A DNA stretch of 21,044 nucleotides from JAIRVZ01 sp031553755. Lineage in GTDB: Bacteria; Bacteroidota; Bacteroidia; Bacteroidales; Azobacteroidaceae. The stretch covers positions 1 to 21,044 of the forward strand of contig JAVBKZ010000043.1 of the NCBI GenBank assembly GCA_031553755.1, written 5' to 3'. Below the pieces are notes generated by a model that was not told the DNA's origin, did not search any database, and saw only the letters and a list, made by a program, of their open reading frames with translations. Positions 15,960-21,044 of the stretch are shown piece after piece. The position numbers were made by a program, and so were the translations under genes. Position 1 is the stretch's first letter. Every line of letters begins with the position of its first letter.

Positions 15960-16147
15960 ATCAAGAAAATTTGTCTTTAATTTATTTATTTACAAATAAT
16001 TACGAGATGATTTAAAATAATGTTATTCTTTGTTAAAGTTTGACATTTTGATATTTTGAAGTAATTTACGCAATGAATTTGTCTCGGCCTTTTTTATAAA
16101 AAAACATAAAATATAGATTTAAAACACAAGGTTAGGCGGAATAATTA

Positions 16148-16220
16148 TTCACGGAGTAGATTCGATTTAGATATTAAAAGACAAGATACCTTGTGAAATA
16201 AACTTCTTTTACTCCGTTTT
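16148..16220. repeat. Second copy of the ACGGAGTA repeat family
   Basis: TTCACGGAGTA (16148-16158) and 16196-16220 match the inner and left arms of the element at 3893-3990, the latter in reverse complement (ACTCCG end). It lies 14 bases past the ruvB stop. The middle 37 bases differ between the copies. Confidence 0.6.
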
Positions 16221-16234
16221 CGATAAAAGATTTA

Positions 16235-17257
16235 TTAAAAAAGATAACCTTGTTGATCTAATTTGGTTTTTCCTAAATGAGTGTAGGCCAATTCAGTTAC
16301 TTCCCTACCTCTGGGAGTTCTTTTCAAAAAACCTTCCTTAATTAAAAAGGGTTCGTAAACTTCTTCGATAGTTCCGGCATCCTCGCCTAAAGCAGTTGAA
16401 ATGGTTGTTAAACCAACCGGTCCGCCACTGAATTTATCAATAATCGTACAAAGAATTTTATTGTCGATTTCGTCCAATCCGTAACGGTCGATATTCAAAG
16501 CTTCCAACGCGAAACAGGCAATTTCTTTGTCTATTTTTCCATTGCCCTTTACCTGAGCAAAGTCACGTACACGGCGAAGTAGCGCATTAGCGATACGCGG
16601 AGTTCCCCGACTCCGTGAAGCAATTTCGGCAGCCGCGTTGTTGGCACATTCTACATCCAATATATCCGCCGAACGCTTGATGATAGCGGTCAATGTATCC
16701 GCGTCATAATATTCCAAATGCAAATTGATTCCGAAACGGGCGCGCAACGGAGAAGTAAGCAATCCGCTGCGGGTAGTCGCGCCAACTAAAGTAAAAGGAG
16801 CTAATTCTATCTGGATTGAACGCGCGCTTGGACCTTTGTCGATCATGATGTCTATCCGGTAATCTTCCATCGCCGAATAGAGATATTCTTCGACAATCGG
16901 ACTCAACCGGTGGATTTCATCAATAAAGAGAACATCATTTTTTTCCAAAGAAGTGAGTACTCCTGCCAAGTCGCCGGGTTTGTCTAAAACAGGTCCTGAT
17001 GTAATTTTGAAACCCACATTCAGTTCATTAGCAATAATATTGGAAAGAGTTGTTTTTCCTAACCCCGGAGGTCCATGTAACAATACATGGTCTAATGCTT
17101 CTGCCCGCATTTTAGCCGCTTGTACGAAAATTTTCAGGTTTTCTACAATCTTTTCTTGTCCGCTGAAACTTTTGAAAGTAAGAGGACGAAGCGCGTTTTC
17201 AAAATCCTTTTCTTTGTCTCCCGGGCGGTAACTTCTTATGTCGAACTGTTCTTCCAT
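16235..17257 (-). CDS. ruvB: Holliday junction branch migration ATPase RuvB
   Basis: A 340-residue AAA+ motor that, with RuvA, drives branch migration of Holliday junctions. Visible in order: the RuvB N-terminal region LRPLTFKSFSGQEKIVENL, Walker A GPPGLGKTT, Walker B LFIDEIHRL, sensor 1 GATTRSGLL, the arginine-finger region LRARFG, and the C-terminal winged helix ending KEGFLKRTPRGREVTELAY. I start at the ATG at 17257 (MEEQFDIRSY), which matches how relatives begin. The frame is open 24 bases further, but that start would be TTG. A -7-like TAACTTTG lies at 17308-17301 without a clear -33. It is a housekeeping gene and marks chromosomal context. Confidence 0.97.
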   Translation of the reverse strand: MEEQFDIRSYRPGDKEKDFENALRPLTFKSFSGQEKIVENLKIFVQAAKMRAEALDHVLLHGPPGLGKTTLSNIIANELNVGFKITSGPVLDKPGDLAGVLTSLEKNDVLFIDEIHRLSPIVEEYLYSAMEDYRIDIMIDKGPSARSIQIELAPFTLVGATTRSGLLTSPLRARFGINLHLEYYDADTLTAIIKRSADILDVECANNAAAEIASRSRGTPRIANALLRRVRDFAQVKGNGKIDKEIACFALEALNIDRYGLDEIDNKILCTIIDKFSGGPVGLTTISTALGEDAGTIEEVYEPFLIKEGFLKRTPRGREVTELAYTHLGKTKLDQQGYLF

Positions 17258-17300
17258 ATGCTTGATTTTCCGATTTTTCAAAAATGATAAAACCGGACGA

Positions 17301-17308
17301 CAAAGTTA
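17301..17308 (-). promoter_or_regulatory. Possible -7 element for ruvB
   Basis: TAACTTTG on the minus strand fits TAnnTTTG, 44 bases before the ruvB ATG. No TTTG is present at the expected distance upstream, so support is partial. Confidence 0.35.
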
Positions 17309-17420
17309 TTATTTTATCATATTAAAATGGTAAACTTTATTTTTTTTCTGAAAAAAGACTTATTTCTGTAGCCTTGGCATTTTTTTGTTTTATGATTTAT
17401 TTATACCTTTTCGAATCAAT

Positions 17421-17863
17421 TTAAGACAACACGTTAATTTTTCTTCCCGACACGTATAAGGCATATTTTTCCGAAAAAGGGAACGCTAAAGTCGCTTGAG
17501 AAGACAACAATCCGATATTACCCGCAATCGAAATCTTTTCGGGAATCGTTTGTTTGCTTTTTACTGTAACAACCGAACTTAAACGCCCTCCCGATGAAGC
17601 ATCCATACCTGTTTTTATCAATTCTAAATTCGATAAATGGTCGGCATTGAAAAGCGGAAAAATCCCAATAAATGTCCTGATGTATAAAGTGAAATATTGT
17701 TATAAAGAAGTAGGTTTTGTCCGGGTTCTCCACCCCTCACATACATGTTTGTGTTGGCGTCACCCGCGTTTTGTAAATTTTTCGGTAAAAAATGTTGTTA
17801 CCCCAAAAGAAGATTTCCTGAAAAAAGGAAAGCATGTAGAAAAATAAGTAGAATTTGTTTCAT
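17421..17863 (-). pseudogene. Broken TonB-dependent receptor (signal peptide and plug remnant)
   Basis: Starting at the ATG at 17863, a signal peptide-like stretch (MKQILLIFLHAFLFSG) ends at a TAA (17800-17798). A second frame continues LPKNLQNAGDANTNMYVRGG then GQNLLLYN and SGHLLGFF, the plug signature of TonB-dependent receptors. Near 17655 the frame shifts again to FNADHLSNLELIKTGMDASS, then GGRLSSVVTVKSK and LYVSGRK, the usual end of the plug, and stops at 17421. The N-terminal beta-sandwich and the entire barrel are missing; full relatives exceed 700 residues. At least two frame breaks plus a 3' truncation make it non-functional as a receptor. The substrate cannot be told. Confidence 0.75.
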
Positions 17864-17974
17864 AAAAAAAACCGCACTGTGAATTTGACAAAACTCCTTA
17901 TGACATGTTTTGAGTGCTTTACCACCTTTGTAATCCGCCGTGCTAAGCATACCCGAAAGGGCGCGGCCCGCCAT
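17864..17974 (-). promoter_or_regulatory. GC-rich structured leader with nested terminator/attenuator hairpin
   Basis: Directly before the receptor ATG the minus strand shows outer stem GCACT/AGTGC (17917-17913 with 17878-17874), inner stem CAAAAC/GTTTTG (17912-17907 with 17894-17889), then GG and eight T (17871-17864). That is a terminator-like fold with its T-run touching the start codon. Upstream (17925-17974) is a GC-rich segment with CCGC/GCGG enclosing CCC-TTTC-GGG and TGC-TTA-GCA hairpins. It matches no riboswitch class that I can recognise; cobalamin and TPP core motifs are absent. Confidence 0.5.
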
Positions 17975-18081
17975 TAGTAGTAAGAGCTTGTCTCGGAATC
18001 GTGATTAATTTGATGAGTTTCCCAATTGACAATGCGGTTGTACTTATTATTTTAATGATAAATATCTCGCTTGATATAATG

Positions 18082-18113
18082 CAAATTTAATTCACTCTTT
18101 TGTAATTTCCAAA
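18082..18113 (-). promoter_or_regulatory. Bacteroidota-type promoter of the receptor remnant
   Basis: On the minus strand, -33 TTTG (18113-18110), a spacer of exactly 20 nt, -7 TAAATTTG (18089-18082). The start would fall near 18076, giving an unusually long leader of about 213 nt before the ATG at 17863. Confidence 0.65.
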
Positions 18114-18174
18114 TAAATTAAGAGAAATTTTTAGTAACTGTTTAAATTTACAATTGAGAACAATATGAATGTTT

Positions 18175-18296
18175 TTAAACCACATAAGGCACATAAGTTT
18201 TATTTCACCATAGAGCCATAGAGGACGTGGAGAATAAATTAAACATTATTGAAATAGACTTAATTACATAAAAAAAATCGATGTTCTTCGTGCCCC
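18175..18296. repeat. Truncated copy of the AACCACATA intergenic repeat
   Basis: It aligns along its length with 1431-1553, including TTTCACCATAGAG, GAGAATAAATTAAACAT and TGTTCTTCGTGCC. The right arm found at 1581-1597 is missing: the sequence switches to a REP element at 18298. The receptor remnant's promoter lies just downstream. Confidence 0.8.
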
Positions 18297-18297
18297 T

Positions 18298-18349
18298 TGT
18301 TCGGCAGCGTTTGCAACGCTGTCGTATCAAATAGTCGTTTGTAACGACA
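18298..18349. repeat. REP element, copy 1 (inverted relative to copies 2 and 3)
   Basis: Two hairpins: CAGCGTT/AACGCTG and GTCGTTT/AACGAC, with the linker ATCAAATA. Its reverse complement aligns with 18608-18661. The first stem differs from the other copies by a paired change (A-T for G-C), so the fold is kept. Confidence 0.82.
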
Positions 18350-18447
18350 CATATTCAATATGTTTTTCATTGCCTATTTCGCTTCATCATTTGGATTCGT
18401 CTCGACTTTTTTATTGAACCAGCCACATAATTATTTAATTTTCTTTA

Positions 18448-18467
18448 CCGTCAGTTTAAACTGACGG
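18448..18467. repeat. Perfect 20-nt palindrome
   Basis: CCGTCAGTTT followed by its exact reverse complement, in AT-rich DNA between REP copies 1 and 2. It could be part of the repeat patch or a regulator site. TTCTTTTTT follows 12 bases later on the plus strand, so a terminator is also possible, although no plus-strand gene is nearby. Confidence 0.6.
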
Positions 18468-18472
18468 CAATA

Positions 18473-18581
18473 GAATGTTCTTTTTTGATTATTTATTTTT
18501 AAAGTATCAGACTCATTATACATTTTGAATGGTACATATATCATCCTTTCTAATGAATGTTCTTTTTTGATTATTTATTTT
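18473..18581. repeat. 27-nt direct repeat, two copies
   Basis: An identical 27-base block beginning GAATGTTCTTTTTTGATT occurs at 18473-18499 and 18555-18581, separated by 55 bases. It looks like a local duplication within the repeat patch. Confidence 0.8.
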
Positions 18582-18607
18582 GCAATAAGCACAAAATCAG
18601 ACAATTA

Positions 18608-18661
18608 TGTCGTTACAAACGACTATTTAATACGACGGCGTTATGAAAACGCCGCCGAACA
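18608..18661. repeat. REP element, copy 2
   Basis: TGTCGTTACAAACGAC hairpin, linker TATTTAATA, then a CGGCGTT/AACGCCG hairpin ending CCGAACA. Nearly identical to copy 3 (18957-19010), with the same orientation. It cuts into the 3' end of the RAYT gene. Confidence 0.85.
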
Positions 18662-18926
18662 GGGGGATTTTTTTACTTGTGTATTTTTTGAAATCGCGAA
18701 TCGTTCCGCTTAAATCTTCGGTTTTGCTTTCTACCAACAAATGAATATGATTCAACATTATCACAAAAGCATAAATTACCAAACCTTTAGATTGAATACA
18801 ATAATCCAGACTTTCTATTATTAAATCCCGATAGATTTTTCGAGTGAATATGTCAATCCATTCTACAATCTGGAATGTAAGAAAATAAATTCCATCTTTT
18901 TCATCTATTTTATACCCAGTACTCAT
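18627..18926 (-). pseudogene. Truncated REP-associated tyrosine transposase (RAYT, IS200-like Y1)
   Basis: A 99-residue open frame. It matches the N-terminal part of Y1 transposases: MSTGYKI, YFLTFQIVEWIDIFTRKIYRDLIIESLDYC, the metal-binding HUH-type motif in MLNHIHLLVES (residues ~58-65), and IRDFKKYTSKK. After KKYTSKK the frame runs into REP copy 2, so the last residues are repeat-derived. Full relatives are about 150-200 residues, and the catalytic tyrosine lies in the missing part. It should be inactive. REP copies lie on both sides, the arrangement typical of this transposase group, which nicks REP DNA. Confidence 0.75.
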
Positions 18927-18956
18927 TGTAGCTATAAAATTAAAATTATCTGACTA

Positions 18957-19010
18957 TGTCGTTAAAAACGACTATTTAATACAACGGCGTTATGAAAACG
19001 CCGCCGAACA
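18957..19010. repeat. REP element, copy 3
   Basis: Same layout as copy 2: GTCGTTAAAAACGAC hairpin, TATTTAATA linker, CGGCGTT/AACGCCG hairpin ending CCGAACAGGG. It lies 30 bases upstream of the RAYT start and 117 bases past the Rhs stop codon. The remaining bases to 19126 hold no gene I can support. Confidence 0.85.
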
Positions 19011-19126
19011 GGGTGATAACTGAATGTAATTATTTCTGATAAAATTTCAATGGCTTTTATCTCTTTTTTTTCTTAAGTTGACGACATTGGACAAAGCCTA
19101 CGCCGAGCGGAAGATATTTTCAGAAT

Positions 19127-21044
19127 TTATTTGATATAGTTATTTGTACTATCCGGCTTTTGATCAAACTGTTTGAAATGCCAAGTTTCATTTATTTGTT
19201 TTGAAAATTGCTCTCCTTTTTTATACACATTATTCTCGTCGACACCATGTGGTTTAGGATCATTTGTATATACATTTACCCCTAAAGTCCAATCCTTATA
19301 TCCCAATTCCAAAGCAGCTGAACGAAAACGATCTCCTCCATCTCCACCCATAATATCTACATCATTTTCATGGCTAATCGACCATTCTTTATATCGAAGT
19401 CCTAATGTTGCCGTCCGTTGTCCTTGAGAACCTCCATCCATTCCTTCGCTATATTTTGTTGTATGCCACGAAAATCCGAAGTTCTTATCATTATAACTAA
19501 ATCCAGCATATTTAGAACCCTGCCCCATACCTGCATATAGCGTCCAATCTCCAATATCATAAGAAGCTGAAATACTTGCTCCTAAAGAAAATCCATTTAC
19601 ATTTCCCATTGTTCCGGCAGTAAGCATAGCCATAGGATTTATGGAAAAATTAACATTGCCAATATTGAAATTTACAGGTGGAACAACAAAACCTAAAGCC
19701 GTATTTACAGCGTTGTTTCCTGCAAATTGCCAACCGCTCATTGCCGCAGTTCCTCCCATGGTATTGTATCCAAGCCAAGCCATACCAGCACCTATTCCAC
19801 CTGCTGCTACCGCTTTCCATCCCCAATTGCCGGTTGTAAATCCATGCACCAAATAACCACAAACAAATCCAGCAGCAGCAGCAATTAAATCATCTATTAA
19901 AAACCATTCCCCACTCGGATCCGTATAAATCATCGGATTATTCATACAATACGAATACCGATTATAGTTCAGCCAATTACCCGGTGCTTGCAATTGTGGG
20001 TCGGGACTCATGAACATGGCGGTCAACGGGTCATAAACACGGCCGTTCATATTAATCAGACAGAATGCATCTAAATGCTCGTGCATCGTGTAACCCCTGT
20101 TCACGATAAAACCTTTCCTGCTGTCGGCTTGCGTCCAGTTTGTAGGATTCCGTCGATTGCCCCATGGGTCGAAAGCATAACGTTCTTTCACTTCTCCTGA
20201 TGGCAGTACCAATGCTGTCAAAGAACCTTGATAATCGGTATAGGCATAATACAAAGTGTCGCCACCTTGTGTATTACTTGCATAAATCGCGACTAAACCA
20301 TTGCCTCCGCTGAGGTAATGCAAACGCCGGGTATTGTTTCCGGAAATTTCTTCTTCATACCCTCCGATATAGTAACGGGTCAAGCTGTTGTTTGTTGTGT
20401 TATTGAAAACGCTTTTTATCCGTTGTTCATCCACGCCATAAGAGATGCTCAATGTATTCCCGTTTTCACTGATGGTTTTCACTTTTTTGAAATCGGTATA
20501 AGTAATAGCCTGATTATTACTTGGAATAAAAGAAGGCACACCGCTGATAGAGGTCAAAGCATGGGGTTTATTATTTGCTCCATAATTCATGGTATAGGTT
20601 AAATCACTCTTGTTTGTGATATTTCCCATTGAAGGATCGAATGTCATGGAATTATTTTTCTGTACAGTTCCATTTTTCGAAACGTTCCAATTCGTCAAGC
20701 GATTTATCGGATCATAAATGAAATTTTCTTTATAACCTGTTAAATTGTCTTGCCGGTAATCCAAGTTTCCTTTATTATTGAAATAATAAGTCATATTCAT
20801 GACTCCGGACGCTGTTATTGCATTCGGGAAACCTCGGCTATCAAATCCAAAAGAAGTTTCAATATTTCCTTGCCGTATTTTGGTTAATTGTCCCCGAACA
20901 TTGCTTTCCAACGCTTTCCATATATTCGAACCGTTGCGGTCGGTTATTCCTGTTAAACGGCTGTATTTATCATATTGGTTGATAGTGTAGTAACCACTTG
21001 GGTAAATTACTTTACTTACCCGTCCCAATTCATCATATTCCGTA
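19127..21044 (-). CDS. Rhs-repeat protein with C-terminal toxin-23-like domain (5' end outside window)
   Basis: The frame is open to the window edge (TEYDELGRVSK before the first internal TTG at 21028), so this is the C-terminal ~638 residues of a longer protein. Counting from 21028, residues 1-300 hold YD/RHS repeats (YDKYSRLTGITDRNG, YDPINRLTNW, ERYAFDPWGNRR). Residues ~325-373 are the RHS core (NGRVYDPLTAMFMSPDP, NRYSYCMNNPMIYTDPSGEW), the boundary before the variable tip. After a hydrophobic, glycine-rich linker (~378-430), residues ~480-633 form a tip with ISHENDVDIMGGDGGDRFRS and YKDWTLGVNVYTND. I recognise this pattern as polymorphic toxin type 23 (Ntox23), with moderate confidence. 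The toxin activity of that family is unknown to me. The protein probably acts in contact-dependent competition. No immunity gene follows. Confidence 0.88.
   Translation of the reverse strand, partial: TEYDELGRVSKVIYPSGYYTINQYDKYSRLTGITDRNGSNIWKALESNVRGQLTKIRQGNIETSFGFDSRGFPNAITASGVMNMTYYFNNKGNLDYRQDNLTGYKENFIYDPINRLTNWNVSKNGTVQKNNSMTFDPSMGNITNKSDLTYTMNYGANNKPHALTSISGVPSFIPSNNQAITYTDFKKVKTISENGNTLSISYGVDEQRIKSVFNNTTNNSLTRYYIGGYEEEISGNNTRRLHYLSGGNGLVAIYASNTQGGDTLYYAYTDYQGSLTALVLPSGEVKERYAFDPWGNRRNPTNWTQADSRKGFIVNRGYTMHEHLDAFCLINMNGRVYDPLTAMFMSPDPQLQAPGNWLNYNRYSYCMNNPMIYTDPSGEWFLIDDLIAAAAGFVCGYLVHGFTTGNWGWKAVAAGGIGAGMAWLGYNTMGGTAAMSGWQFAGNNAVNTALGFVVPPVNFNIGNVNFSINPMAMLTAGTMGNVNGFSLGASISASYDIGDWTLYAGMGQGSKYAGFSYNDKNFGFSWHTTKYSEGMDGGSQGQRTATLGLRYKEWSISHENDVDIMGGDGGDRFRSAALELGYKDWTLGVNVYTNDPKPHGVDENNVYKKGEQFSKQINETWHFKQFDQKPDSTNNYIK

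Noticed and set aside
17258..17281. Upstream start for ruvB at 17281
   Set aside because: That codon is TTG, and the ATG at 17257 gives the N-terminus usual for RuvB.
17554..17847. Open frame of 97 codons on the plus strand
   Set aside because: It lies opposite the receptor remnant, whose plug signature on the minus strand is unmistakable. The plus-strand product has no recognisable features.
17864..18076. Cobalamin or TPP riboswitch, or tmRNA
   Set aside because: I could not find the conserved core motifs of any of these in either orientation, so only a generic structured leader is claimed.
18350..18607. Remaining 3' half of the RAYT gene between REP copies 1 and 2
   Set aside because: No frame on the minus strand shows the C-terminal transposase motifs. 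The stretch holds only the palindrome and the 27-nt direct repeat.
18298..19010. CRISPR array
   Set aside because: The three repeats are spaced irregularly, one is inverted, each has two hairpins and no cas gene is present. REP with RAYT explains them.

Overview
The window looks like chromosomal DNA from an AT-rich member of the Bacteroidota, probably Bacteroidales. It carries a SusC/SusD pair, lipoproteins with acidic residues right after the lipidated cysteine, promoters of the TTTG-N20-TAnnTTTG type, almost no Shine-Dalgarno sequences, and a protein with a type IX secretion (T9SS) C-terminal sorting domain. The T9SS substrate argues against Bacteroides itself and fits Paludibacter/Dysgonomonas/Porphyromonadaceae-like lineages. 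That placement is inference. Every gene I can support lies on the minus strand.

Positions 165-15838 form a polysaccharide utilization locus (PUL). In order of transcription it holds: SusC-type TonB-dependent transporter (15838-12836), SusD-type lipoprotein (12820-11333), an inserted Rpn/PDDEXK transposase-family gene with its own promoter and terminator (11120-10242), a LamG surface lipoprotein (10082-9186), a GH144 endo-beta-1,2-glucanase with an N-terminal Ig-like domain (9011-7326), a type I phosphodiesterase/alkaline phosphatase-fold lipoprotein with a LamG domain nested inside it (7145-5481), a second GH144 lipoprotein (5395-4100), a GH3 beta-glucosidase (3838-1604), and a T9SS-exported, probably glycan-binding protein (1391-165). 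The likely substrate is beta-1,2-glucan. The working model is: surface capture by SusD, LamG and the T9SS protein; surface cleavage by the first GH144 enzyme; import of oligosaccharides through SusC; periplasmic trimming by the second GH144 enzyme; hydrolysis of sophoro-oligosaccharides to glucose by GH3. The phosphodiesterase suggests that the natural substrate carries phosphate-linked substituents, as osmoregulated periplasmic glucans do.

The promoter of the PUL sits 20-50 bases before susC, with a tandem CCCCTATTT repeat (11-bp period) upstream as a possible activator site. No regulator gene is visible in the window. Most spacers between the later PUL genes hold a long inverted repeat, and the repeats belong to several unrelated dispersed families.

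Upstream of the PUL lies ruvB (17257-16235). Beyond it is a broken TonB-dependent receptor (17863-17421), preceded by an excellent promoter, a leader of about 210 nt and a nested terminator-like hairpin that ends at the ATG. Positions 18175-19010 are a repeat patch: a truncated copy of a dispersed intergenic repeat, three copies of a two-hairpin REP element, and a truncated REP-associated (IS200-like) transposase between two of them. The window ends in the 3' part of an Rhs-repeat protein (19127-21044, open at the window edge) with a C-terminal domain resembling polymorphic toxin type 23. No immunity gene is visible next to it.
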